A stretch of DNA of 35,147 nucleotides from Coxiellaceae bacterium (GTDB lineage: Bacteria > Pseudomonadota > Gammaproteobacteria > Berkiellales > Berkiellaceae): the NCBI GenBank assembly GCA_947478905.1, contig CANJXG010000014.1:1-35147 (forward strand), in the 5' to 3' direction. The notes beneath the pieces are model-generated. The model saw only the letters and a program-made list of their open reading frames with translations. It was not told the DNA's origin and made no database searches. This document shows positions 24,555-33,628 of this stretch, in pieces. Numbering within the stretch: the first letter of the stretch is position 1; every line of letters begins with the position of its first letter. The position numbers and the translations under genes were made by a program.

Positions 24555-25331
24555 ATGAAAATTTTTGTTTTTGATATTGAAACCGTTCCTGATATCCACA
24601 GTGGGAAAAAGTTGCTCGACTTAGAGGGGTTGACGGATCTTGAAGTAGCGCAAGCTATGTTTGCAAAAGCCAAAGCGGATACAGGCAAAACATTTATTCG
24701 TCATCATTTGCAAAAAATTGTTGCCATTTCAGCGGTATTTAGAAATAACGATACTGTAAAAGTATGGTCTTTGGGCGAGCCCCACTCTAGTGAAGCAGAG
24801 CTCATTGAGCGATTTTTTAGTGGTATTGACAAATTCATGCCTACTTTGGTTTCTTGGAATGGGAGTGGTTTTGATTTGCCCGTTTTGCATTATAGAGCTT
24901 TATTACACGGTATTGCAGCGCCTACTTATTGGGAAGCAGGAGAGGGCGATAATCAGTTTAAATGGAATAACTATTTAAATCGTTATCATGCCAGGCATTT
25001 GGATTTAATGGATGTTTTATCGGCGTATCAAGGAAAAGCGTGTGCCTCATTACAGGATATTGCGGTTATGTTAGATTTGCCTGGTAAAATGGGAATGGCG
25101 GGAGATAAAGTATGGGATGCTTATTCTCAAGCAGAGCATCACTCTATTCGAGATTATTGTGAAACGGATGTTTTAAATACCTATTTAATTTATTTACGCT
25201 TTGAACTTATGCGCGGTAAATTAAATAAAGAAGAATATGCTTTAGAGTGTGATTTAGTGAAATCTACTTTAAGAGAGTCTAATCAACCCCATTTAATGGA
25301 ATTTTTAAAAAATTGGACAGCAACAGTTTAG
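24555..25331 (+). CDS. Predicted 3'-5' exonuclease (DNA polymerase B-like exo domain)
   Basis: A DEDD-superfamily exonuclease of the PolB-like type. From ATG 24555 it starts MKIFVFDIETVPD with the Exo I residues Asp7 and Glu9. The Exo II region is LVSWNGSGFDLPVLHYRAL and Exo III is IRDYCETDVLNTYLIYLRF (YxxxD). It has about 258 residues, and this is the whole protein: no polymerase domain. A TTG at 24537 would add six residues; the ATG is preferred because the conserved motif begins with it. Substrate is not established for the family in this lineage; DNA 3' end trimming is likely. Its end overlaps the next ORF by 19 bp. Confidence 0.9.
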   Translation: MKIFVFDIETVPDIHSGKKLLDLEGLTDLEVAQAMFAKAKADTGKTFIRHHLQKIVAISAVFRNNDTVKVWSLGEPHSSEAELIERFFSGIDKFMPTLVSWNGSGFDLPVLHYRALLHGIAAPTYWEAGEGDNQFKWNNYLNRYHARHLDLMDVLSAYQGKACASLQDIAVMLDLPGKMGMAGDKVWDAYSQAEHHSIRDYCETDVLNTYLIYLRFELMRGKLNKEEYALECDLVKSTLRESNQPHLMEFLKNWTATV

Positions 25332-25807
25332 AAAATTATTTGCACGTAGATGTAAAAACACAATTGCTTACCCATTTTTATGGTGCTGGCAATACATCAA
25401 CGTATAGTATTTCTACTGCTAAAAATGGAGTAGGAGAAGTATTTGGAAGTGAAAAAACACCTCGTGGGTGGCATACTATTCGGGCTAAAATTGGTGATAA
25501 ACAGCCTGTTAATACGGTTTTTATTGCTAGGCGCCCCACCGGGGAGATATACACCCCTACGTTAGGCGCACAATCTAAGAATCGGGATTGGATTTTAACC
25601 CGTATTTTTTGGCTCAGTGGCTTAGAAGTAGGAAAAAATCGCTTTGGCAATTGTGATACCATGCGTCGCTATATTTATATTCATGGTGCACCTGATGAGC
25701 GAATATTAGGTACGCCTCAATCAAGAGGATGTATTCAAATGTATAATGCAGATTTAATACAATTATTTAATGTGATCCCGGTAGGGACGAAGATTTTAAT
25801 AAACTAA
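25313..25807 (+). CDS. Leaderless YkuD-domain (L,D-transpeptidase fold) enzyme; ElsL-like L,D-carboxypeptidase candidate
   Basis: A 164-residue single YkuD domain with active-site His124 (IYIHGAPDERILG) and the SRGCI motif giving nucleophile Cys140. No signal peptide or membrane helix is present, so it should act in the cytosol, unlike cell-wall L,D-transpeptidases. Cytosolic YkuD proteins such as ElsL of Acinetobacter baumannii are L,D-carboxypeptidases that trim recycled tetrapeptide muropeptides. The adjacent nagZ also serves muropeptide recycling, which fits. The start is TTG 25313, overlapping the exonuclease gene by 19 bp. It has no strong ribosome site, so coupling is likely; another TTG at 25340 is possible. 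Exact activity is inference. Confidence 0.87.
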   Translation: MDSNSLENYLHVDVKTQLLTHFYGAGNTSTYSISTAKNGVGEVFGSEKTPRGWHTIRAKIGDKQPVNTVFIARRPTGEIYTPTLGAQSKNRDWILTRIFWLSGLEVGKNRFGNCDTMRRYIYIHGAPDERILGTPQSRGCIQMYNADLIQLFNVIPVGTKILIN

Positions 25808-25836
25808 TTTAAATAACTTTTTGGAGACAAAAGAGC

Positions 25837-26811
25837 ATGGGTCCTATTATTTGCGATATTGAAGGGGTAGGTTTAACTTCAGAAGATAAAGATATTTTAA
25901 TGCATCCTTTAGTAGGAGGTATTATATTATTTGCTAGAAATTATGAATCACGCGAACAATTAACTGCCTTGATTGCTTCTATTCGTGCTCTGTCATCTGA
26001 ATTTTTAATTTCAGTTGATCAAGAAGGAGGGCGAGTGCAACGCCTTAAATCTGAATTTACGCTCTTGCCTCCTTTAGGGAGTATTGGCACAATGTTAGAT
26101 TCTGCCTTATTTGAACCATCCCAAGTTTTACATTATGCACAGTATCTAGGCGAGCTAATGGCCAGGGAGGTTCAAGAAGTTGGAATAGACATTAGTTTTG
26201 CTCCAGTAATAGATTGTAATAAAGGCATTAGTCAAATTATAGGGGATAGGGCTTTTCATCGTGAGCCCATGAGCGTGTCACAGTTGGCTATGAGTTACAT
26301 CCTAGGTATGGGTAAAGCAGGCATGAGTGCAACGCTGAAACATTTTCCAGGACACGGTGGGGTCGCTCCAGATTCTCATTTAGAGCTTCCTATTGATACT
26401 CGTACGCTCAATGAAATTAAGGACGATATGTTGCCTTTTAAATATTTAATTCAAAAAAAGATCAATAATATTCACGCCGTGATGCCTGCGCATATTATTT
26501 ATAATCAAGTAGATAGTGTGCCTGCTGGGTTTTCAAGAGTATGGTTACAAGAAATTTTACGAGCAGAACTTGGTTTTAAAGGCGCTATTATTAGTGATGA
26601 TTTGTCTATGAAAGCAACGACATATTTAGGAGATATCGCAACGAAGGCTACTTTAGCGTTAGAAGCAGGGTGCGATACGCTATTAATTTGTAATGATAGG
26701 CAAAGCGTAGAATCTGTTTTGGATTCACTAAAAGATAATCGCTCGCATGAATCCAAACAACGAATGAAAAAATTACTTATGACTCCAGTAGTTGAATGCA
26801 CTGTATTTTAA
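25837..26811 (+). CDS. nagZ: Beta-N-acetylglucosaminidase NagZ
   Basis: Cytosolic glycoside hydrolase family 3 enzyme that removes GlcNAc from anhydro-muropeptides during peptidoglycan recycling. The 324 residues include VGGIILFARN, SVDQEGGRVQRLK, KHFPGHGGVAPDSH (168-181, with the catalytic His loop) and ISDDLSM (252-258, with the nucleophile Asp). The ribosome site ggag precedes ATG 25837. Length is close to E. coli NagZ (341), with a short C-terminus. The gene follows the YkuD-domain gene by 29 bp on the same strand. Its stop overlaps the end of the convergent YfiR-like gene. Confidence 0.96.
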   Translation: MGPIICDIEGVGLTSEDKDILMHPLVGGIILFARNYESREQLTALIASIRALSSEFLISVDQEGGRVQRLKSEFTLLPPLGSIGTMLDSALFEPSQVLHYAQYLGELMAREVQEVGIDISFAPVIDCNKGISQIIGDRAFHREPMSVSQLAMSYILGMGKAGMSATLKHFPGHGGVAPDSHLELPIDTRTLNEIKDDMLPFKYLIQKKINNIHAVMPAHIIYNQVDSVPAGFSRVWLQEILRAELGFKGAIISDDLSMKATTYLGDIATKATLALEAGCDTLLICNDRQSVESVLDSLKDNRSHESKQRMKKLLMTPVVECTVF

Positions 26812-27407
26812 TTGTTTTTTAATTGTTTTGCATCTGGAAAAACGGTGACCAGTTTTAACATTCTAGGGTTAATTTGAAGCTTATTTTGTGAAACGGTTTC
26901 TTGGTTAATCATGATGCCCATACGGTTATTGGTAATATAAAAATTCATTGTGCCCCCTTTTTCTGCTAAGCCCGCTTGATCTCCAAAGGTTAAGATGGGC
27001 AAATCTTTCATTTCTTGTATAATAGAATTTAATTTATTATTTTCTGTTTTTCCGATATACAGCATTTGGCATTCTTGTTTTCCCGATTGAGCGATTGCTA
27101 GTGTGGGTATGGTGCGAATGACAATACTTCTATTATTGACTACTTTTCCATTAATAGAATTGAGTCCTTCTAAAGAAGGGATCTCACCATACACACAAAT
27201 ATTAACTGCAGTTTCGGGGATGGCATTTTTAGGCCATTGAACAAATTCTACAACGTATCTTAAAAAAGCGGCTTTTAAGTAATATTCTCTCGTAATATCT
27301 GATTTTTCAGCTTCTGCTTTAGAGAGCTCCGCAGCGTGTGTTATTGAAAAAGTAAACATAGCAAAAACAGTCAATACACAGATAATATAGTGCGAGAATT
27401 TTTTCAT
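26808..27407 (-). CDS. YfiR-family periplasmic protein (DUF4154)
   Basis: A 199-residue protein with a signal peptide (to THAA, about residue 26) and the YfiR core: YYLKAAFLRYVVEFVQWP, NICVYGEIP, NGKVVNNRSIVIRTI, CQMLYIGK, LPILTFGDQAGLAEKGGTMNFYITNNRMGIMIN and INPRMLKLV. In Pseudomonas aeruginosa YfiR is a periplasmic repressor of the diguanylate cyclase YfiN and responds to redox through disulfides. Only two mature cysteines exist here (Cys71 and Cys113), at about the spacing of the YfiR Cys71-Cys110 pair; the second pair is absent. Shine-Dalgarno agga lies five bases before ATG. It is the last gene of a three-gene operon, 12 bp after the kinase gene, so it probably modulates that kinase. 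Confidence 0.88.
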   Translation of the reverse strand: MKKFSHYIICVLTVFAMFTFSITHAAELSKAEAEKSDITREYYLKAAFLRYVVEFVQWPKNAIPETAVNICVYGEIPSLEGLNSINGKVVNNRSIVIRTIPTLAIAQSGKQECQMLYIGKTENNKLNSIIQEMKDLPILTFGDQAGLAEKGGTMNFYITNNRMGIMINQETVSQNKLQINPRMLKLVTVFPDAKQLKNN

Positions 27408-27419
27408 ACAAGTCCTATT

Positions 27420-29216
27420 TTATTTTTTTTCAGAAGTAATGGGTATCTTAATAGTGAATTCAGTGCTTTGTCCGAATATAGAGACGACACTTAACTCGCC
27501 TTTGTGTTGTTTTGTAATAATATCGTAGGCAATAGAGAGTCCTAATCCTGTATGACCTAGACCAGTAGGTTGGGTAGTAAAGAAAGGTTCAAATATTTTC
27601 ATAATATTTTTTTCGGGAATACCGATACCATTATCAAAAAACTTTATAATAGCAAACCCGTCTTTTTCAGAAGTGGTAATGCGAATAAGGGGACTAAAAG
27701 GCGTGGGTAATGATAATTTTGCTTTTTCATCAAGTGCCCAGCACGCATTACTTAAAATAGAGACAATGGTTTGACTCAAGGCTGGAGGGGCGCCTAGTAT
27801 TTGAGTTAACTGGGAGTGGAAAATTTTCTCTATTTTTGCATTAAATTGTGGGTTGTTTGTTTTGTAACTATAGATAGCCAGATCGGTTGCACTATTGAGC
27901 AAATGATATATATCGATGCGTTCTTTTTCTGCACTGGATTCTTTAGAATGCATGAGCATACTATTAATGATATTATCAGCCCGTTTGCCATAATCGTGAA
28001 TTTTTTGACAATTAGCTTCTAAGTCATTTGAAAGCTCGTATAATAATGCATAACTGTCCTGAGAAAGTTGTTTTTTTTCTTTTTCTAAGCTGGTTTTTAG
28101 CTCTAAAGCTAATTCGGTAGACATTTCAGAGAAATTATTAATAAAATTTAAAGGATTCTTAATTTCATGTGCAATGCCAGTGGTTAGCATTCCCACGGAC
28201 GCCATTTTTTCTTGAACGATTAATTGATCTTGTGCTTCATGCAAATGCTCCATGGTTTTATTCAACACTTCGTTTTTAGAAGCTAAATCTTTTGTTCTTT
28301 GAAGCACCCGTTGTTCTAATTTTTGATTACTTTCATCTAGTGCCTGTACAATATTTTGAAGGCGTTTAAATGCAAAATGAACGATACCTAATAATAAAAT
28401 AGACAGAGCATAAAAGAAATATTGGTAATAATTTTTTTGGTTATTAGACTCAAGATAAACCGTCTCATACAAGTTATAGAGCTTATCTATTTCTTCTGAA
28501 ATAGGAAATAACAAAAGAGTACGACCCAGCTCCATAATTTTAGGTTTATAACTTAAGATAGTTTCTGCGTATTGAATGACCAAATCGATTTGATCTACTT
28601 TAAGAGGGTTTTGTTTAATCGTTTTAACGAGCTCTGTTAATGATTTATAAAGTGTATCAGTGGGGGTGCTTGTGTAGGTTAACATATCTTTAAACAGCAA
28701 GTTTAATTTAGTAAGAAATTCAGAATGCTCGGGATTGTAATTTTTAATTGAAAAACGCTCTACAATATCAGCTTGCGTTTCGGTATCAATAATATCTACT
28801 AAAATGGTCGAAAAATCATGGGTGGCATTAATTAAAACTGGATTAAGGCGTTTAAATTCCGTCACCATGCTATCTTTTTTGTTTAAATAGCTTTGGGTAA
28901 TCGCTAATTGTTTAGATAAGACGGCATTAGGAGTACCTTGTAAATCCTGTTTTAAAAGATCCAGTGTTGAATACAGTCCCTCTAAGGACGCTACGATTGC
29001 ATCATATTGTCTAATAATGCCAAAGCGGGTTAAAACAAGCGTTTCATTAAGTTCAGCATCATATTTTTTAAATAAACTGACTGCTATTTTATAATTATGA
29101 TAAGGAAAGGGAGTCAGTTCTAATTTATAATACAAAATAAGCATCAGGACTATGATTGCCCCAATAAAAAGTTGGATTAATTTGTCTTTTATATGAGAAG
29201 TGAGGTTTATTTTCAT
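27420..29216 (-). CDS. Membrane sensor histidine kinase with large periplasmic helical domain
   Basis: A 598-residue hybrid of sensor and kinase. A first membrane helix (about 14-30), a wholly helical periplasmic region (about 35-262, resembling the DAHL-type sensor) and a second helix (about 265-283) are followed by a coiled coil (285-335). The HisKA domain has phosphoacceptor His350 (GIAHEIKNPLNFINNF). The ATPase domain has N box SILSNACWALDE (487-498), G1 DNGIGIP (528-534), FEPFFTT (542-548) and G2 GLGHTGLGLSIAYDII (552-567). No receiver domain is fused and no response-regulator gene is nearby. Its start overlaps the stop of the cytochrome gene (ATGA), so the three minus-strand genes are one operon. 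Signal is inferred to be redox or peroxide stress in the periplasm. Confidence 0.93.
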   Translation of the reverse strand: MKINLTSHIKDKLIQLFIGAIIVLMLILYYKLELTPFPYHNYKIAVSLFKKYDAELNETLVLTRFGIIRQYDAIVASLEGLYSTLDLLKQDLQGTPNAVLSKQLAITQSYLNKKDSMVTEFKRLNPVLINATHDFSTILVDIIDTETQADIVERFSIKNYNPEHSEFLTKLNLLFKDMLTYTSTPTDTLYKSLTELVKTIKQNPLKVDQIDLVIQYAETILSYKPKIMELGRTLLLFPISEEIDKLYNLYETVYLESNNQKNYYQYFFYALSILLLGIVHFAFKRLQNIVQALDESNQKLEQRVLQRTKDLASKNEVLNKTMEHLHEAQDQLIVQEKMASVGMLTTGIAHEIKNPLNFINNFSEMSTELALELKTSLEKEKKQLSQDSYALLYELSNDLEANCQKIHDYGKRADNIINSMLMHSKESSAEKERIDIYHLLNSATDLAIYSYKTNNPQFNAKIEKIFHSQLTQILGAPPALSQTIVSILSNACWALDEKAKLSLPTPFSPLIRITTSEKDGFAIIKFFDNGIGIPEKNIMKIFEPFFTTQPTGLGHTGLGLSIAYDIITKQHKGELSVVSIFGQSTEFTIKIPITSEKK

Positions 29217-30121
29217 GTTTCAGGTATTTGGCCTGTTAAAGTATATAAAAATTCAACGATGGATTTTATATCTTCTTGAGGAATAGGACGCCCAATTTGA
29301 TCAATAGCCATTTTCTCAATGACCATATTTAAATTATTCATCGATCCATCATGGAAATAAAGCTTTCTTAAAGCGATATTGCGTAATGAAGGTACTTTGA
29401 ATACAAATTTATCAGCTGGATTTTTAGTGACATGATAATATCCTAAATCACTCTCTAGAATCGTTGTTTTGGTGATTCCATTATGATAAATGCCAAATCG
29501 TGCCATTATATTGCCACCAATTAATAGACCTTGGTGGCAAGAAATACACCCATACGTTTTAAAAAGAGCATACCCTTGATGTTCAGCTGGGCTTAACACG
29601 GAGTTATCTCCGGCTAAATATTTATCGAATCGTGAATGAGGAGTATTGAGTGTACGGATATAAGCAGCTAAAGCCGTTACTATTTTTTGCGTGTCTAATT
29701 TTTTATAGTTAGTTAGGTTAGTTTTTGGATTGAAACCCATCCATTTTGGATCAAGCAGCATTTTTTCAATAGCTTGCTCTAAAGTGCCTGCACTTGCATT
29801 CCAAAATTGTTTAAAATTATATTGTGTATTAAAAATACTTGGAATATTAACCCCGTTAGCTAGAGCTGATTGGGTTCCCCCTGTTTTTAATACATGACAG
29901 CTTGCACAGCTCAGGTTTTTATATTTAGATAATTGTGTATCATTAAATAATTGTTTTCCTAATGCTATTTTTTTTGCTTCTATGGAAGTAGGGGTTGGGT
30001 TAACAGGAATAGGGGTTATGGGCCTGCTATCAAAACGCAAAGCGAAGACTGGCCCACTGATTGAAAAAATCAGTAAGCATACTATCAAAACCAATCCATT
30101 GATTTTTACTCTTATTAACAT
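29213..30121 (-). CDS. Di-haem cytochrome c peroxidase family protein
   Basis: A 302-residue periplasmic protein with an N-terminal signal peptide (hydrophobic run to about residue 27) and two haem c sites, CASCH (72-76) and CISCH (192-196). These lie in the bacterial cytochrome c peroxidase / MauG fold. Family features include IALGKQLFNDTQLSKYKNLSCASCH at the first haem and VPSLRNIALRKLYFHDG before the C-terminus. Typical members reduce hydrogen peroxide with electrons from cytochrome c or cupredoxin; MauG-like members oxidise protein side chains. Position first in an operon with the histidine kinase and YfiR-like gene suggests the haem protein is a sensor or partner as well as, or instead of, an enzyme. 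Confidence 0.92.
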   Translation of the reverse strand: MLIRVKINGLVLIVCLLIFSISGPVFALRFDSRPITPIPVNPTPTSIEAKKIALGKQLFNDTQLSKYKNLSCASCHVLKTGGTQSALANGVNIPSIFNTQYNFKQFWNASAGTLEQAIEKMLLDPKWMGFNPKTNLTNYKKLDTQKIVTALAAYIRTLNTPHSRFDKYLAGDNSVLSPAEHQGYALFKTYGCISCHQGLLIGGNIMARFGIYHNGITKTTILESDLGYYHVTKNPADKFVFKVPSLRNIALRKLYFHDGSMNNLNMVIEKMAIDQIGRPIPQEDIKSIVEFLYTLTGQIPET

Positions 30122-30135
30122 ATATTAATAATAGC

Positions 30136-33100
30136 TTAGATCCGTATATTTTTGAGGAGGGTGTGTATTATTTCAAACCGATCCTCGATTTTATCCATAT
30201 TTTGTATAAAACGAAGTTGTTGTGCTTCTTTTGAGTGATGCAATTGATACTGAGCAGGGTGCTTTGAAACCAAATCAAGGATTTTAGCAATATTCACATT
30301 AGGGTGTTCATTAAATATGATACGCCCACCTTGTGCGTTTGCGTCAATTTTTTTGATTCCAATAGGTTGAGCAACTAATTTCAAAGAGGTAATTTGCAGT
30401 AAATTATGAATAGCAGCAGGGAGCAATCCAAAACGATCGATCATCTCACTTTTGAGATCGCTTAACGCTTGATCTGTTTTAGCATTACTGATGCGTTTAT
30501 ACAGCACCAGGCGTGCTTGTACATCTGGGAGATATGCTTCAGGAATGAGCGCAGGGAGGTTTAAATTGAGCTCAAGACCAGAATGAAAAGCGGTGATAGT
30601 GGATGGCTTTTCTCCGGCTTGAAGCGATTTAACCGCTCTATCTAGGAGTTCCATATATAATGTAAAGCCAATAGTTTGAATATTGCCACTTTGCTCATCT
30701 CCTAATAGCTCTCCGGCCCCTCGAATTTCTAAATCATGGGTGGCTAGAGTAAATCCAGAGCCTAGTTCTTCTAAAGACTCTAGTGCCTGCAGTCGCTTCA
30801 TTGCATCTTTATTTAACGTTTTTAGAGGCGGTGTTAAACAATAAGCATAGGCTTGATGATGCGAGCGCCCAACACGACCTCGTAGTTGATGTAATTGCGC
30901 TAAGCCAAATTTATCAGCACGATGGATAATAATCGTGTTGGCAGTAGGAATATCGATCCCAGTTTCTATAATCGTGGTGCACACTAAAATATTAAAGCGT
31001 TGATGATAAAAATTAGACATAATGCGTTCTAAGTCGCGTTCTGGCATTTGTCCATGTGCAAAATCAACTCGTGCTTCGGGTACCAATGTTTGTAAATCTT
31101 GGGTAATTTTCGCGATGGTTTCGATACTATTGTGTAAGTAATAGACTTGGCCTCCGCGCATGAGTTCTCTTAAAATCGCTTCTTTAATGAGGCTGGGATT
31201 GTGCTCTTTTATAAATGTTTTAATGGACAATCGTTTTTGCGGGGGCGTTGCAATAATAGATAAATCTCGGATAGAAGCCATCGCCATATTAAGCGTGCGC
31301 GGAATAGGAGTTGCTGTTAAGGTGAGTATATCAACTTGAGTTCGAAAACATTTAAATTTTTCTTTTTGATGGACTCCAAATCGATGTTCTTCATCAATAA
31401 TTAACAATCCTAAGTTATTAAACTGTATAGTATCTTGAATAATTTTATGAGTCCCTATTAAAATATCTACAGTCCCTGATTTAACTTGTTCAATGACTTG
31501 TTTTTCTTCTTTAGCCGTTCTAAAACGCGATAAGAGTTCTACTTTAATAGGCCAATCTGCAAAACGATTTGAAAAAGTATCAAAATGTTGTTGTGCTAAA
31601 AGGGTGGTGGGCACTAATACGGCGACTTGTTTATTATTTTCGATAGCTAAAAAAGCCGCCCTTAAAGCAACTTCTGTTTTGCCAAAACCCACATCTCCAC
31701 ACACTAAGCGATCCATAGGTTGGGATCTTTGCATATCGCGCAGCACATCTTCAATGGCCTTGGCTTGATCGGGCGTTTCCTCAAAAGGAAATTGGTTTTT
31801 AAACGCGATATACTGATCGCCAGGCGGCATCGAGGCAATTCCGATTTTTGCTTCTCGATGCGCATAAATTTCTAAAAGTTCAGCAGCTACATCTCTTGCT
31901 TTTTCAAACGCTTTACGCTTTGCTTTGTCCCAATGATCGGTGCCTAGTTTATTTAAAGGCGCATGTTCAGGATCGCTGCCAGAATATTGGGTAATTAATT
32001 GTAATGAAGCAATAGGGATATATAATTTATCTTGATTTGCATATTCTATAGTTAAAAACTCAGTTAACCTTTCATTGTTTTTTTCACCTATATTTAAATA
32101 GGTTAGTCCGCGGTAGCGACCTACGCCATATTCAATATGAACAATAGGAGCACCCAAAGTAATTTCAGTAAGAGAATGAAAACCGGTTTCGGCTTGAGGG
32201 TCGGTAACGGTGGTTTTTTGTCGTCTGCGCCTTTGCATGACGCGTTCGCCATAGAGCTGCGCTTCAGCAATAATCGCTAAATTTTCATTGGGCAATAGTG
32301 TGCCTTTATCTAAGGGGGCAATGGTAATGGCAAGCTGTATTTCGGTATTGTGAAGAAAATGCAAATAATCATCACAGATTTGAGGATGAATATGGTAGGG
32401 TGCTAATAAATCAATAATTGCTTCCCGTCTTCCTTTAGATTCTGCACATAATAAAATACGCTCATTGCTATTTGCAATATAAGCAATCAGGTTAGCCAGA
32501 GGATTTTCTTGATGCGATTGGATACTTAAATCCGGAAGAGGCTCACAATTTGCATTGTATAAAGCATTAGAGTGTAGCTGGCTTGTGATCTGAATTTGAG
32601 GGTATTGTTTTAATTTTTCAAATAACTCATTGAGAGCAAAAAATAATTTAAGAGGGGCTAAAACGGGTCGTTCAATATCATGTGCATATTGATCATAGCG
32701 ATTATTTACCGTATTAAAAAAAGTTTCCCCAGATTGATAGATGTTTTCTATAAAGGCAATGGTGGTGGTAGAGGGTAGATAATCCAGCAGCGAAACGACG
32801 CGCGTAAAAAATAAAGGCAAATAATATTCTATACCAGCAGGGGGTGTTTTATTCGTAATATCATTATAAATAGAATACGTTTTTCCAGGTTCTGGAAACA
32901 AAGCTTGCCACTGAACTTGAAACTGTGTAATCCCTTCATCAGTTAAAGGAAATTCTTTAGCTGGTAATATGGTAATATGATCGATTTTTGCTTCTGAACG
33001 CTGAGAAATCGGATCAAAATAGCGTAAACTATCGATGGTATTATCAAATAAATCAATACGAATAGGCTTCTCGGTTCCCATGGGAAAGATATCTAAAATA

Positions 33101-33612
33101 GATCCTCTAAACGCAAACTCACCATGTTCTTGAACTTGTGATACGCAATAATATCCACCTTGTGTCAATTGTTGTTGCATGGTTTGTAAATTAAGGGTAT
33201 CGTTAATTTTCAGATTAAAGCAGTGGGCTTGCAAATATTCAGGAGGACACAGACGCTGCATTAAGGTTGCAATAGGAACAATGACAATCCCTTTTTCTAA
33301 ATGGGGTAATTGATACAGCGTTAATAATCGATCAGAAATGATATCTTGATGCGGTGAAAAAAGATCATACGGAAGGGTTTCTTTATCTGGAAATTGTAAT
33401 ATAGGATATCCATAATGCGATCCAAATATTTTTAGCTCTCGCTCGAGTTTGGTTGCCCAACTACTATCAGGGGTGATCACTAATAGAGGATGCCTGAGCT
33501 GATGCGCTGCTTGTGCTACACTCAGGGCAAGCGCAGCACCTGATACATTAGCCCACTGTATTTTTTGTTGTTGGGGGGTAAATTTTAACGGTGGATTAAA
33601 GGGATCGAACAT
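30136..33612 (-). CDS. mfd: Transcription-repair coupling factor Mfd
   Basis: Displaces RNA polymerase stalled at DNA damage and recruits UvrA. The 1158 residues have all parts: the UvrB-homology region in the N-terminal third (HGEFAFRGSILDIFPMG), the RNA-polymerase interaction domain (about 485-560, APIVHIEYGVGRYRGL), and superfamily 2 helicase/translocase motifs. Motif I is GDVGFGKTEVALRAAF (near residue 640), the DEEH box is LLIIDEEHRFGVHQKEKF (near 740), and LRGRVGRSHHQAYAYCL is motif VI. The C-terminal Mfd domain with GAGELLGDEQSG follows. Length is standard (E. coli 1148). It ends 15 bp upstream of the cytochrome gene, on the same strand, and may read through to it. Confidence 0.97.
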   Translation of the reverse strand: MFDPFNPPLKFTPQQQKIQWANVSGAALALSVAQAAHQLRHPLLVITPDSSWATKLERELKIFGSHYGYPILQFPDKETLPYDLFSPHQDIISDRLLTLYQLPHLEKGIVIVPIATLMQRLCPPEYLQAHCFNLKINDTLNLQTMQQQLTQGGYYCVSQVQEHGEFAFRGSILDIFPMGTEKPIRIDLFDNTIDSLRYFDPISQRSEAKIDHITILPAKEFPLTDEGITQFQVQWQALFPEPGKTYSIYNDITNKTPPAGIEYYLPLFFTRVVSLLDYLPSTTTIAFIENIYQSGETFFNTVNNRYDQYAHDIERPVLAPLKLFFALNELFEKLKQYPQIQITSQLHSNALYNANCEPLPDLSIQSHQENPLANLIAYIANSNERILLCAESKGRREAIIDLLAPYHIHPQICDDYLHFLHNTEIQLAITIAPLDKGTLLPNENLAIIAEAQLYGERVMQRRRRQKTTVTDPQAETGFHSLTEITLGAPIVHIEYGVGRYRGLTYLNIGEKNNERLTEFLTIEYANQDKLYIPIASLQLITQYSGSDPEHAPLNKLGTDHWDKAKRKAFEKARDVAAELLEIYAHREAKIGIASMPPGDQYIAFKNQFPFEETPDQAKAIEDVLRDMQRSQPMDRLVCGDVGFGKTEVALRAAFLAIENNKQVAVLVPTTLLAQQHFDTFSNRFADWPIKVELLSRFRTAKEEKQVIEQVKSGTVDILIGTHKIIQDTIQFNNLGLLIIDEEHRFGVHQKEKFKCFRTQVDILTLTATPIPRTLNMAMASIRDLSIIATPPQKRLSIKTFIKEHNPSLIKEAILRELMRGGQVYYLHNSIETIAKITQDLQTLVPEARVDFAHGQMPERDLERIMSNFYHQRFNILVCTTIIETGIDIPTANTIIIHRADKFGLAQLHQLRGRVGRSHHQAYAYCLTPPLKTLNKDAMKRLQALESLEELGSGFTLATHDLEIRGAGELLGDEQSGNIQTIGFTLYMELLDRAVKSLQAGEKPSTITAFHSGLELNLNLPALIPEAYLPDVQARLVLYKRISNAKTDQALSDLKSEMIDRFGLLPAAIHNLLQITSLKLVAQPIGIKKIDANAQGGRIIFNEHPNVNIAKILDLVSKHPAQYQLHHSKEAQQLRFIQNMDKIEDRFEIIHTLLKNIRI

Positions 33613-33628
33613 ATTTTTCTACCGATAG

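Noticed and set aside
30136-33612. Several antisense ORFs of 60-100 codons within mfd, the transporter and the kinase
   Set aside because: They lie opposite well-recognised proteins, have no recognisable product and are expected by chance.
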